Positions 25,947-40,100 of a DNA stretch of 64,000 nt are shown here, piece after piece; the first letter of the stretch is position 1, and each line of letters begins with the position of its first letter. The notes under the pieces were generated by a model. It searched no databases. It was not told the origin of the DNA and saw nothing but the letters and a program-made list of their open reading frames with translations. The position numbers and the translations under genes were made by a program. Location of the stretch: contig OZ059896.1 of assembly GCA_964057225.1 (NCBI GenBank), positions 16,566,501 to 16,630,500 of the forward strand. The letters are read 5' to 3'. The stretch is from Auanema rhodensis (lineage: Eukaryota; Nematoda; Chromadorea; Rhabditida; Rhabditidae).

Positions 25947-28900
25947 ATGTTCATCGCTAAAGTCGTGCTGCTAGCCACAGCAGCTCTTGCATTAACGCCG
26001 GCAAAGCGTTCTTCATCCAGCCTCAAAGAATCCATTCTTGTCGGCCAAGTATATCAGAAAGATCTGTCTAACGCCGTGAGTTTATTTTTCATATTCATCT
26101 AATATAGTTTGATAAACATATATCTTATATATGCTAATTATTCCACGTTTTGTCGATGACGTCATGTATCTTGCGTGTACATCCACGTGAGCATTTTTCG
26201 GTCATAACGTAATATAACTTAGCGTTATTTTTGCCTATAATCATATTGCGTGAGCAGTTGTATTCTAATCAATTCAATTTTTTTTATTATTTTTAATAAT
26301 ATTTTGAAATTTTCAGGGAATCATTTCTACACCAGTTGAAGAAAATCTTCCCAAATGGCTGATTGTTCGAAACAATACACTTCAAGGTATTCCATCCAAC
26401 TCCGATGTTGGAAAACATAGTATTACGGTACGTTTATTAATAAATACAATATTTTCAATAGTTATCAATTATTATTTTTATTATATTTAACATTATTTAT
26501 TATAGATTAAAACCGGAAGTATCATGAAAACATTAGATATTGATGTTAAAGAGGACGATAAAAATCCTTGCGGAGAACAAGCTACAACATGGGTTGAAGT
26601 CATTTATTCTGATGAAATGAACGTATGTATTTAATATATTTTTTTCTCACTAACTATATATGTATATAATCTTATTATAATTATTACAGTTGGAAAAACG
26701 TTTAAGTGCAGTTCGTGATGTAGCTCATTTACTCCAAGAAAATATTTCTCGTCTTCGTGTAAGTTTCTATTTTATAATATACATATCTTTTAATTATTTT
26801 CTCATACATTACTCCTTATATAATATAATATATATATGGTTATAGGTTTATGATTTCAAATATTCTCGTGAAATTCGCAAAGTTGAATTGATTGGTGGAG
26901 ATGAAGTTGGGCCAGTTGTTATCATTAAGGTAAGCTATTCATATAATATTGAAATTTACCTAAAACCTCTTATTACGTATAACAAATAGATTTTATTCAT
27001 ATTACTAACTATGCGATTGTTTTTGTTATTATTTTCTTGGCCAATAACTCAATTATATTACAGTATAACTGAGCATCGTTGATGATGATTACGATTTCTT
27101 TACCTAATCTAATTCCTAATATCTTTTGTTTCTAAAGCCAATGGCGACAGCTCGCTCTATAGCAAAAGTCTTAATTAGGCGATGTCACTTGCGCTAATCT
27201 GACACGTTTCCTGCCGTGATCTGATTGCCGTCAGCATAGATGGTTATAGAGATGAGGAGGAATAATGCGACGGTTGTTAGCATCTTTTGTTGTTAATGAT
27301 GATGACTGCTTGTTATGGGATGCAGTTGTTGTTGATGTTGTCGTTGTTGTTGTTAACGATTCCGACCGCTCCTATCTCTAACTATTTTGGCTACATAATC
27401 GGCATGGCTTTTAAACTGTTGCCGCATTTACCCAAATTATGTAGTCTGATTTTCACACCTTACATACATACAATAGATCGTTTAAATAACTTAAATAAGT
27501 AAACCAAGGGGTGTGAATCATAAGCAGGTCATATTATGACGTTTATTCATCGTTTTTTCTTTTTTTAGCCACTTTGTGATGGAGAGACTGATGCCATCGA
27601 AATTGCAACTGATGACATGGACAAGCTTTTAGATGACGATGATTCTGATTCCGAATATTCTGTCACTGTACGTTTTTATAATTTATATTTAAAATAATTT
27701 CAACATATCAACAAATTATAATATAATTAAGTCAGTTAACGTTCGACATCTTGTCATATTTTGCCTAAATATATTCTTGTCTGTCGAAAATTGAATCATA
27801 CTGTCAACCATCTGCATATTTCAGCTTACGCAAGGTCGCGTCCTGTCACGCAACAAGCCAACCAACACGCGAGATGAAGATGAGGTAATCAGAAAAAAAA
27901 TATTTTAAATTAACTGAACATCCACATTCAGATTGTTACTAGTACCATCCGTACCACAAGTCAACGTACTACCCGCCATGCCTTCGACAAACCACCAGCA
28001 CTACTTAATTCCATGAGCGGATTCAAATGTATTCGGTATGTTTCACGTTTTGTACATTTTTGTACCAAATTCAGCTGGTTAACAACTCTATCTTTGCTCA
28101 ACTACTCTATTAATTTCATAGTTGAACCGTATCCAGTTATGGTTTTAGTAGTAGTCTTTTCAAATATTTGTTCAGCTCAATCCGTCTTCAAACTTGTATA
28201 ACCATCTTAGGTCATACGGTAACGTACATTAACTTTTCCATCCGGCTGTATCTTTTGAAAACAAAGACCAAAATAGCCAGCTGCCAATACTGATCATTAC
28301 ATTTGGCGCTCAGTTTTTACTTTTGTAATATCTTTTCATGTCTCAATCATCACATATAGTAAATACCGTATTTGAAAGAATGTTCATCAAATTTTTATTT
28401 CAATAAGCTTGAAATTAGATTTTCTTTCATTCCAAATCACTATAATGAGAATATTGTTTATCAATTTAGATTTATAATGATTTGATACTAGAAAATGGTC
28501 AAAACGAGCTAATTTTTAGTATTATAAACATATAAACAAATAGTTTCTCAGTCATATAGCTAAGAAAGAAATCAAATAGATTAACTATATATTCTCTTCC
28601 TCTTCATTCAATCTATCATATATAGATATACATATATATATATTATAAATATATAGTATATATGTATATGGTTAAAGAAGACAAAAATGATGAATAATGA
28701 CATTTTGATTGAGCATCAATGACCAATCTAAGGATTGTATTTCCTATATAGCATACCCTATGTAGAAAATCTTACACATACTATATGAGAGATTAGTGGA
28801 AGTCAAGTAATTGAATGTGAATTGAGGTCATGACGCTTGATTTGATATATTATGTGAGTATATGACATATACAAGAAGCCTCGATAAGTGAACATGAATA

Positions 28901-29246
28901 AGTGTGAATAGCTCCATGAGCCTGCATACAGCATGAAATCACAACAATTCATCTTCATCATCTCTTTTCCAACACCTCGTCATCTAATTTCTGTCTGTTT
29001 TCGGCAAAAATTTTGCAGTTATTTCAAAAATTGACATGAGAATCTAGAGAGAATGAGATACAAACACTTCTGTGGCACAGCCGGTCTAGTCCAAGCTGCT
29101 GTCATGATATCAGCCTGATGATTGGTTCGTTGTACTTCGCTTAGGGATTGAGAATATTTTGAAAGGTTTACGACATCATTGTTTAGCCTTCTAGTACATT
29201 AGCTATCATCATGGATGATTTCGATGAGAAAAAGAGATGACAAAGG

Positions 29247-29317
<71 letters not shown>

Positions 29318-31468
29318 AAGAGAGCATATGCACGTAAAGATTATTATAACTGTTGTTTGAATGATTATCTCATTGATATACATTTCCATATAGTTATGAT
29401 CTGAATACGGAGACATCATAAAAGTTATTTCGATCTTAAATGAATTATATCGAGATAATAATAGAAAATACTCTATATGTATAGTTATAAAGAGCAAGGT
29501 CATTATGAAATCTATATTTTTTTATTTGATTTAATCAAAATTATAATTATTCATTTTCAGTGGAATATTTTGTGAAGCTCTTGTTCCATCAACTACTTTT
29601 GTTGATGCTGAAGATGGAGATACATTTAAGCTTAAGCTATCTGTTAACTTGTTGGAGGGACAAAAGAACTGGCTTTACTATAATGATAAGAAGATTCAAG
29701 GAGTTCCAATGCATGCTGGCGAATATCAATTCCGTTTAGATGCTCGTGATGCTCGTGGACAGGTGTGTTTATGTCTTTAAGAAGCTACTTTTGAGTTCTA
29801 TGTTTAATACAAAAAATCATTTATGTTTTATATATAGTATAATTAACATTTTCTAATTTACAGATGGTTTCCGCTCCATTCTCCGTTACTGTTCTTGATT
29901 CTGCTGAACGTAACCACATTGTCACAATGGCTCTTGACTTGACCAGCAAGCAAAATCTGGCTACTGATTCTAAGCTTATGGTCCAACTTGTCAAGCAAAT
30001 TGCTCTAGTTACTCGTAGCAAGAATGATGCTGTCGTTATCCAAGAAATTAAAAAGGAAGCTACTCGTACCATCGTCAAATGGAGTAACAACACCTTACCA
30101 TACAAGACGTGCTCCGAGTCGGGAATTGAAGACATGAAGAGAATCATGTTCACCAAGCAACGCAAGCAAATGAATCGCCAATTTGAGCGTGATATGACTG
30201 AACGTTTCAACGTTCGTTCTGTCAACCTTGAGCTAGTTGGAAACTGTGCTGCTGATGGCCTCGAGACCGCTACAACTGTACCATCCGTTGAAGCTGCTCA
30301 AGAATCTTCATTCCCCTGGGTCATTCTTCTTGCTGTTTTGGCTGTATTCTTCATCGTTGTCGCCATTCTTACTTTGTTATGCACAAAGAAGAAGGTTAAG
30401 AAGGTCAGTAAACGTTTGAATAACATTTGAAAATCATTTATATCCATTACGATATAACCGTTTATGTCAACAACAAGTCAAATTATTGGCGTCATCGGCT
30501 TTCTGAAACTCATTCTGATGATAGCCTGAGTGTATATTTCCTTCCGTGCCATTAGGCCATTAGAATGATGTGAAGACTGTCTGAAAGTGGCTATCGGTAT
30601 ATATGGCCTTCTAATTAAACACCTGCCTTATTCCGTTTTTTTTTTCAAAATTCTCACATAACGACCCCAATTTTCACACACAAACCTCGTTTTTGAGTTC
30701 ATTCGTATGACAGCCTCTAAACGAAAAACTTCTTTTTTAACTGCAACAAAATGAAAATGTAAGGTTATACGATTCTTAATGTGAATGTATTTACAGGAGA
30801 AACCATCTGAATTTGCTGGTAGAGGACATCCAGTTGTTTTCCCACAAGAAGTTGGAGACGATCACGATATGGATCATGCTACTACTCCCATGCTAACCAA
30901 GGAAGAAAGACCTCCACTCAAGGTATTTTAATTGTAACATCTTAATGTTTTACTGACCCAAATATGATCAAGGATTTTCTCTGATCACAAACCCCGCTCA
31001 GCTATGTTTTTCATGAATTTTCTTTTGTGTACTATCAAAACAACAAATTCTCATGCTTAACCTTTCTTATGTTGTGCTTATGTGTGCGTGTGCGTGCGTG
31101 CTGTGGTTTGTCGTAAACGACTGATAAACTCTCATACTTATCGTTACTATAGTTTATCGTTTTGACTAACTACTGTCCAACGTGCTTTGTTGTGTTGTGA
31201 TCCGGAATTGACACATGATTGTCTCGCTATCATGACCCTTTGTGCCTTCTGGCTCAGGCCCCATCATCCCTCCCACACTAGCAGCACATTCCGGATCTTA
31301 GCTATAAGACGATATATCACCCGCTAATATTCTAGGTTTCAGGTGTCTCAGCATGATAATCCACTCTACAAACCACCACCACCATTGGCTACCAACTCTC
31401 CACGCCTTGGATCTGTCACCACAACCGCCACAAACCAGAAGATGCCACCTCCATATGTACCACCCTAA
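25947..31468 (+). CDS. dgn-1: Dystroglycan (DGN-1-like), complete
   Basis: Transmembrane matrix receptor that links basement membrane to the cell cortex. I read 12 exons: 25947-26075, 26317-26427, 26506-26622, 26690-26758, 26846-26929, 27569-27667, 27825-27884, 27932-28035, 29561-29762, 29864-30403, 30797-30922 and 31343-31468. All phases agree and give about 588 residues, close to nematode DGN-1 as I remember it. In order there is a short signal peptide, a dystroglycan-type cadherin-like fold (LPKWLIVRNNTLQGIP, then residues of exon 3), an acidic and Thr-rich linker in exons 6-8 instead of a long mucin domain, and a second cadherin-like domain (exon 9: NWLYYNDKKIQGVP-type strand). A membrane segment follows near residue 485 (FPWVILLAVLAVFF), then a basic KKKVKK stop-transfer, a tail with the conserved EFAGRGHPVVFP and EERPPL segments, and a terminal PPPYVPP. 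That last motif is the WW-domain ligand that binds dystrophin in other animals. Introns 5 and 8 are unusually long. Confidence 0.95.
27070..27560 (+). promoter_or_regulatory. Enlarged dystroglycan intron 5, possible intronic enhancer
   Basis: This intron (26930-27568) is about 640 bases, while its neighbours are mostly under 250. Its middle (about 27130-27270) is less AT-rich and includes a TTAATTA core and several GC-rich words, unlike ordinary nematode intron filler. A regulatory role is inferred. No splice-bounded extra exon was seen. Confidence 0.25.
28036..29560 (+). other. Dystroglycan intron 8 (1.5 kb) with GA microsatellite
   Basis: The longest intron of the gene separates the Thr-rich linker from the second cadherin-like domain. 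It is AT-rich, carries TA-rich palindromic patches around 28610-28680, several TATAGTTA octamers and an interrupted (GA)n tract at 29251-29324. I see no exon or RNA gene inside it. Confidence 0.7.
29251..29324. repeat. Interrupted (GA)n microsatellite
   Basis: A GA run of about 35 bases is followed by GA blocks separated by GAAA units. It lies inside dystroglycan intron 8. Confidence 0.93.
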
Positions 31469-33177
31469 GTCAGTTATGTTGAAAATGCCTATGAATTGCC
31501 AGATTCTACCTCGCTGATCATCCCTTCATCCCCCCAGTGTACATTATACTTAATAGTTTTTTTTCATTTTTTTGCAAATTTTTAAGTAGTCTTTGAAGTA
31601 TCTTCTATTTCAAATCATCTTCATCTGTTGGCTATCTCAGATTTTTACTGGGGATCAGTCAAGGAATTTCAAATTTATTCCTATATATTCTCATGCTTCA
31701 TTCATTAGTTTGTGTAGGTGTCGTCCTGCATAACACATCTTATGCTTACATATTCATCAGCTTGTCCTATCTCGCTATCATTATCATCAGATGTGATGTG
31801 AATAGATTCATTCGCTTCACATCCAACTGTTGTTATTTCTTCAAATTTCTTCATTTCCAGCCGGTTATTCCCGCGTTTGGTCCTTAGCTTTATATATCTT
31901 CCGTATAGAACCGTCCACTACGAACAACGGTTGTGCAATGCTGAGTGATTATCACAGATGTTTAGCACATCGTAAGACAACTTAAATGTTCTTGCTTAAT
32001 AAGTTAGTATAATTAATACCCGTTTTTTCAATTATAATTTGATTATAAATGAAAAATAATACATTCGTATATATATTATATATATATACACACATATATA
32101 GTTAAAGTAGACCATCTTAAGCTATAACAGGCTATAGACTTATTCTCATCGTCTTACTAAGAATTGTTTTTATTTTACCTAATAAAATTCGTATCGGGAG
32201 CTTATAAAGTCAATTAAACTATCATCAGGTTGTTCGTTTAGTTGATTTTTTCCTGACAATTTTGTAAAATCTATCAATTCCTATCTCCTACTCCCTATTC
32301 AGTTTTCAATTCAAATTCAAATCTTCTTTCCTCTTTACTTTATCTATGGGTACAGTTCTACTTCCAACCTTCTCTTCATGCATATATGGAATTATGTTTG
32401 ATATTATTTCTGCTTCATCGTTTGTTATTGATGTTGCTTTCCTCTTCATCTTTAAATCTTTTTTTTCCAAATGTTTGACTCGTTCTTCTGATGTCTTCTT
32501 GTCGCCTTTTTTTGAATATTTGTAGTCCAATTATGATAATCGTATATACAGATTACTCTATATGTACTATTGTTTAAACACATGAATTTATGAAATATAA
32601 TGTTTGTAATTATTTTGAAATCTGAAAAAACACACTAACTAGCCACATGACAAAGTATTAAGAATCCAAAATAATGATTAATATATATGGATATGTACTG
32701 AACTTTGATATAACAAACTAAGAAAGATATCAGGAAAAAGAAAGATAATAGATTACAATGAAACATACAAGAATATATGAATATTTTATAAAATATCAAC
32801 AATCATATACTATATAACTGTTCATAAATTATTATTTTAGAACTTTTATATTTCAAAATAATATTCATATGTAACAGATTATAAGATTACTATCTAATAA
32901 ACAGTTCATTCAAATATTATTTTATTCAAATATGATATACTCATATGTAATGATTGAGATTCTCAACAAAGTTTCTAAAAAAATTAATGTGGAATGTTCT
33001 TGTTTGGTTTAGAAAAATAGAAAGTTGTAAATAATGAAAACTCAAGAATTTGTAAATTAATACACGAATAATTGCTTGTTATTCTCAAACGCATATTTAT
33101 AAGATATAATATATATATATATATATATAGCCTTTAATTATTTGTAAATTGTCAACAAACATTGTTTTAGAAGGAAA

Positions 33178-33241
<64 letters not shown>

Positions 33242-34133
33242 GGAGGAAAGCATGAAGCAAGAAACAGAAAGAAAGAGAGAGATACAGAAGTAAAATATAG
33301 AAAAATTTAGTGTGTGTTCATCTCCTATTCTTAATAGTAATTTGCCTGTAAATTGTTTAATTGCTCCAATATGTTCGGACAGCTATGCTGATATCGGAGA
33401 ATAAGCTGGATAAAGGACAACTGGACGGAATTGGAATGAGCAAAATAAGCTGATGAACAGTCGAAATCGTTCTTAGCACATCGTGACTGTCGTCATCATC
33501 CTTTAATTGGTCGACTTAATCCATTGCCTTTGTATGGTTGATGGCAAATTTAATGAGGCAGATGTGGTAGAATCTGAGTCAAAGCATATGCTTTTGACAT
33601 AAAATGATTTTGCTCCAACAGTTAGGTATTTCTAATTTGGGACTGAACTCATTAATGAATTAGAAGAAGTATAGTTGATAATTTAAAAAATTGAATATAT
33701 AATGTTATTGTATATTTCAATGTATGTATATATATTTATATTAAAAATAAATATTTAGTTTTTAAAATAAAACACAAAGAACAGGACACATAGTGAGAAA
33801 TATGCGTAGACTAGTTTAACAATATAACTTTTTTGTTGTTAAAGTAAATAATAAATTAATAAATATATATATTTATAAATAAAGCTTAAAAGTTTTTTTA
33901 AAGTTTAAATTAACGAAAGACAGACAGATGATCAATATATAATTAAGTAGATTTTTTTTCTTAGAAAAAAAATATAAATAACAAGCTAAAGCAAAATGAG
34001 CATTTCAGTTTCATGATAATTAATATACAGTCAATTTGTTTTCAAAAGAAATAATTATAATAAAAATTGAATATATACATAATTTAGAATCTTATGATTG
34101 CAGTATTGATAAACAAATGAATTAATTTTCAAT
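31469..34133. other. Convergent intergenic region, no clear gene
   Basis: This lies between the 3' ends of dystroglycan (+) and the Mesh-like gene (-). It is mostly AT-rich with TA-rich runs (about 33110-33130) and a (GA)n tract. A short Lys-rich open frame on the - strand (32306-32530) has no splice support or family match and is not called. Both 3' UTRs must lie here, but I could not fix their ends. Confidence 0.6.
33182..33241. repeat. (GA)n microsatellite
   Basis: A nearly pure GA run of about 60 bases lies in the convergent intergenic region. Confidence 0.95.
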
Positions 34134-37100
34134 TTAAACACTAGTATTGAACCCGAACAGATTCTTGTTTGAATCCGTAGGAGCACCGAATCCAGCTACA
34201 GAAGCATTTGTTGGTTGCTCCGTTGGTGCAACAGGTGATAAGCTAAAACAAAATTGTTTTATTCATAATTATTTAACTTTAGAGTACCTTCGTGGTTCAA
34301 ACGTTGCTGGAGTTCCACTGATGGGGTATTGTGGGGCTTGTCGTTCAACCGGTGAACCGATTCGGAACTCATCTTTTTGGAATCCCTGAAGAAAAATATA
34401 ATTAGAATTGTCGATTATTCAGAAAATAGAAAAATATCTAGTGTAACGTACCCCATTATCTCGTTGAGAATACATTCCATATGGGCTATTTGAACTTTCT
34501 TGACGTTTTTTCTGTTTAATACACCAACATACGACGAATATCAAGATGAGAAGCTAATACAATAATGAATATATGATTGAGTGGTATGATCAAACTCACA
34601 ATAACAACTCCAACAGTTCCAAAGAAAACAGCAATGTATTTGAAATAATTTTCTTTCACTCGAGATCTACACCATGGTTGATTTCCCTTGTTCCATTCAA
34701 ATCGGTAATTGCTTGGATTATTATAATCGACGACAATACCGCCTGAAAAGAAAATTGTTTTATTTAAGGAAAATGAAGTTGAAAATAGGTTTTTTTTAAG
34801 AAATTTAACTGAACAAACTTACATTTGTATTCATTATCTCCTTTAACCCAATGAGATTGATAGCATTCAAAACGAGCAACATTTCCTTGAAGGTATCCAG
34901 GAGATAAAGCTGGAGTCTTCATCATGTATTCAGGATATTCAATGTTGATAGCTCCACAACTATTGTCTAAAATAAAATTGAATTATTAAATATTATATTT
35001 ATATGTGTATATATGTATAGTTAAGCTTATATTTTATTTCTTTTTTGGACTTACATTGCCTAACTGCTTCAACACGATCAACAGTGAATGTATTCCAAGC
35101 ATCTTGTTCTTCATTAGCCAAAACTTTTGAATTCATTAAAGCATAACTGTATAAGCATGGAACCTATAATACAAAATAAATTATTGATCAACTCAAGCTT
35201 TTCTTCATGTATGATGTTTGTTCAAATACTCACATTATCTCCACAATCATTGAGAATACTTCCTGGATCATCTGGACAATTTTGTGTTCCATATTGAATG
35301 TTGATTGTAGACTGTAATGGCTGTAAATCAACAGCCATGTTAGTCTGAAGATCACGACAAGCATTCAATAATTGATTAATATCCATTCCAGTTTGAGCTT
35401 CAAAACGGTTTCGACCACTAAATCAACATCAAATTAAGTTTAATACTTTGATTTTCTTAACAAATTACCTTTCATATTCAGGAGCAGCCTTGTAGATAGG
35501 TTCAGCACGACTGTTTGCTTCAGGGAATACATTGAACTTCTTGTCTTCATCCTTTGAAGTTGTGAACATGTTTTCAGCAGGTAATCCTTGTGCCAATGTT
35601 CCAGCCATGTTCTGTTGAGATCCTGATTCACCAGTTCCCAATACACGATCTGAACATGGTTTTTATGATATTACCACCGTGAAAAAATAAATATTTACAA
35701 TTATTAATAATTTGTTGTCTGTAGGTTTCAGAATTGACATCGTTGAGGGTGAGTCCAGTCATCAAGGCTCCAGACGTTTGTTCTGGGAATGGACGCATTA
35801 AGCCACTAATACGAGGAAGATCATATCGTTGTCTTTGCTCAGTTTCACGAGTTTTATCTCCATCTGGTCTCTAAAATAGAAAATTCTTCATTTTGCAATC
35901 GATACCTTTTCTAAATTAGATATTTCGAAAATAGAAACTTACAACTCCATATTGAGGAGGAACAGACAACTGAATATCCAACATTCCCATACTTTCTTGA
36001 TACATAGGTAAACGATCTATATCCATGGCATAAGATTCTCTTAAATAAAAAAAATAAAACAATTACAACAGAATGATGATGAATATTCTGGATACTTGTT
36101 AAAACATACCTGATACGAACTCCAATTTGAGCTTCTTCTAAAACAACATAGATTTCTGGTTGACCACGTTCGACGTTATTAACATAAATCAGAACTCCTT
36201 AAATATATTTAATTATTATAAGAGTTAATATACATTGATTATAATACCCTTGAATCGTTGAAGTCTAATAGTATCAAAGTAACGAAGGATATTTCCAACA
36301 AGAATATCTGTACGATAACGGAATCGTCGAGTATCTTTACGAGCCATGACGTGTACACGATCTGTTCCAGATGCTTCCAATGTAATACCTGAAAATTAAT
36401 TGTTGCTTTACTTTCGGTTATGAGCTTTAAGCTTACCAGTGATGACAGTAGCATTGATTGGTTGAACAAGATCAGATTGAGGAATGTATCGTCCTAATAA
36501 ACCTGAAAGGGAATGGTTAATGAAATAAATAATTAGATAGACACATACCGAAATCAACTTTTCTGTTTGGATAACGTTCTAAACGAACTTGGATCTTAAC
36601 TTCAGGTGTACGAGAAGTTGGTGGAATATAGAGGAAGTTGTAGACACCAGGTTCATTGAAGATGAATTTATCATTATCAATTGTATTGAATGTTCCAAGA
36701 CCAGAAGCTTGTCCTTAAAGAAATTAATTATTATGATATTTCAATTAAAAACTTTATTACCTGTAGCTGCTGGCTGATATTCTTGACAAGCTGATGATGG
36801 ACGACGCCAGTAGAACATCTGACATCTGAAGTCTGAGAATTTACAGCAGAGGAAGTATGGCATGTAATCGTGATGGAAAACTGATAATCCAGGAACCTAC
36901 AAATATGAATTTTATGTTAAATGAATTGTTTTACGGTTCAATTAATCTACCTCAAACTGTCCCATATACGGGGCTGTACCGAATTCATAAGCACGAAGAG
37001 GATATCCTGGATTGTAGAAGTAATCCTTTTGGGTCTTGATTACAGGTTGATAAGGTGTTTGCATAAGGAAACCAGCTTCATCATAACAACAGACTTGACC

Positions 37101-40100
37101 GTAATGCGTCATGAAGCGACTGGAATAGAATTTAAGATTATTTCGAATAACACAAAATGAAGCATACTGTGAGTTTTGTCCTGAAAAAGTATTTCCACCA
37201 CCAGCATAAGAAGAATAGATATTCTGGGAGGACATGTAACAATTCTTGGATCCAATCATAGATGTACATGTGATATCACGGAACATCTGTACAGCTTACG
37301 GTATTTTGAACTTTCAAGAAGTTTTAAGTACAAACCTGAGAACAACGAGGATGAGGCATCAAACGTCCAAGATCAAGACGAGCTTGGGTTTCAATACATG
37401 GGCAAGATGAATTAGTTTCAGTGTCACGAATGAAGTTCCATAAAGCTCCATCTTCGTCATACCTGAAAACATTTTATTTTGTGGATCACATTATAACTAA
37501 TTGGAAAATATAGATTGTTGAAAAATTGCTAAAACTGAAAAGAATATTTACCAGTCATGACACATTTCTTTAGCCTTCTTCTTAACAAACTGTTCTCGTT
37601 GAGCTTGTTCTCCAGAACTGAATGTTGTACCTGTGAAACGGTTATCTTCCGGATTCCACAACCAATGTAAAGATATTGGAGCAGATACAAGTCTTAAAAC
37701 AAATCAAATTTCATATTATTGCCAATAAAATTATTATTCTAGTACCCAGATAGAAGTTCTGTTCCATTCAAATCATTCGGTCTAACAGGAGCAAGTTTTA
37801 GGTATCCTGTTCGATATGTGTATAGAGTATTCATCCGTTCCCAATCAGTCATATACCATTGTTGAACCTAAACATCAGAACTTAAGACTTTTCCTTTGGT
37901 CAAGTAGCAAAATTTGGCAAATTTTGTACAAACCTGATTGACATTAATAACTTCTTCCTGTGGTCTCCAACGATAGTCGATGCTGTTACGGTTGGTGTAT
38001 GTAGCTAAACGGGCCAAAGTCTTGTGTTCTGGACGGAACTTTTTGATCTGAAGAGATTGAGAAGAAGTTGAATTATGTACATTGTGCATCTGCTTACTTC
38101 ATCATCTTTATATTCTCTGTAACCAATGACATAGAGACCTAGTTGAACTCCATAGAGAGCATCATCTGATATGCGTGATCCCATCTGGTTGATGTTATTC
38201 AGAAGATCCGGATTAGTGAAGTTTCTTGGATACCAAGTGAGAGGCATAAGCTGAAAATGTTTTTTTTGAATATCTTCATATGTACTTTTAAAACTTACGT
38301 AGTTAGGCATTGGATTTTTGAACCATTCATAGATATTACCAATATCCAAACGCATAGGATCCAATGTTGGAGGAACTATAAGCAGTGATTGATAAAACAA
38401 GTTTTAGTTTCAAGTTTCTGAGTAATATTGACCAATGGAAGTTTGAAGAGAACTTACCAAAATAGATATAACCAACAAAAGCTTTTTCATCGTTTGCTCC
38501 TCTAGATTGGGGTTGGAAATAGACAGTCTTGGTTCCCCAGTCATAAATCTTTGGAATGTTACAACGAGCAATAGATGGATTTAGGACAGTACATGTAGCG
38601 ACCTGAATGATTAAGTTACAACAAAGTTTTATAAAATATATTATTTTACCTCTCTTTCTTCAATCATAAGAATATATGTTTGAGTTCGTTCTAAACACAT
38701 TGCATTGATGTCAACAGTCATCTCACCAAGCATATTGACGATATTTGGATAAATCATGATTGGATCTGGAATAATTGTTCATAAAATTACATCTTATTGC
38801 TATCAAATGATGCTTAGAATTCAGAATACTCACATGTACCACCAGTCTTGTTACTGCAACCAGCAGGGCGAACGATGTCATCGACACGGAACATGTAACG
38901 TCCACGAACCATGTGTGGAACTCCGGATCGTTGTGCAAGAACCTTAGGAGTATTCTTGTAAGCTTGAGTAGGATCAACATCAACTACTCCAGTGTGATTA
39001 CCTCCATTGAAGATGGCCTGAACGAATATAATCATTAACATGAAGAACTCTAAATTTACTTACACGACAACGTCCAGAACGAGAATTAGCACGGAAATCT
39101 TGAGCATCAAAACCGAGACGATCGTAATTGAAAATGGTGTATGAAAGACGTCCTGGTTGATCAGTTAACCAGATAGCCTGATAAGTAGCTGTTTGTCCAG
39201 CATCAATATCTGATCGACCGGAAATAGCAGAGGCAGTGTTATACCATGTTACAACAAGAGCAGCATCAGCTCTGAACATGGAAGCTCCCGCAACTCCTTC
39301 TTGAAGCCATCTCATCATTTCATCCAAAAAGAAGTCACTCTGTTGATCACATCTTACATAGGAATCTGGTGTTCCTGGACAAGCTTGAGTAGCCGACTGC
39401 CCGAAGAATCCGGATCGTTGCATAGTTTGTCCCAAGTTCAAGTTAGATCCTGATTCTTGTCCGAACAAAGATTGGCGAAGTACAAGACGGTAGTACACTC
39501 CGGAACGGCGAGCTGGGTTTCCAGATTGTGGAACCTATGTTAGAACATGGTGAGAAGCGTACAAGTTGTTGTTTAAAGAATTACCTGCTGTTTACACAAG
39601 TATGGAGCAATCATAGCTGGATCTTCTTGACGAGGCCAATCTGTGGATTCTGGTCCAACATTAATAGTTGGTCCCTGATCCAATACAGTAGCAAAGCCCA
39701 TGTAACCGTTAACCGAAAGCTGTAAGAACACATGATTTTCTACATAATATAGTTAGTACTTACGGTTGTGTAATTATACAATCCTCCGTAAAACGGGAAA
39801 AACATATGGAGATCAATGGTTTGACCAGAAGTAAGCATACCGGGATTGACTTTCAAATCTCCAGCCTCAGGACCGAAAGGTACCAAATTAACTGAAAATA
39901 ATATAATCTCAATGACATTCTTAAGAATTTTTTTTTTTGAATGGATTAGCAAATAATTTTATTTACTTTCTGGCAATTTGTCTTTAGAATAATTGGACAT
40001 AAACCTCTTACATTTGTCATTTTATTCATCTGCGCTATACTTCATAGTTAATGGCAGAGTATAGTGGTATTAATGAAGCCATTTCCATATATTTAGATTG

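Noticed and set aside
32306-32530. Lys-rich 74-codon open frame on the - strand
   Set aside because: Composition reflects A-rich DNA. No signal, domain or splice support.
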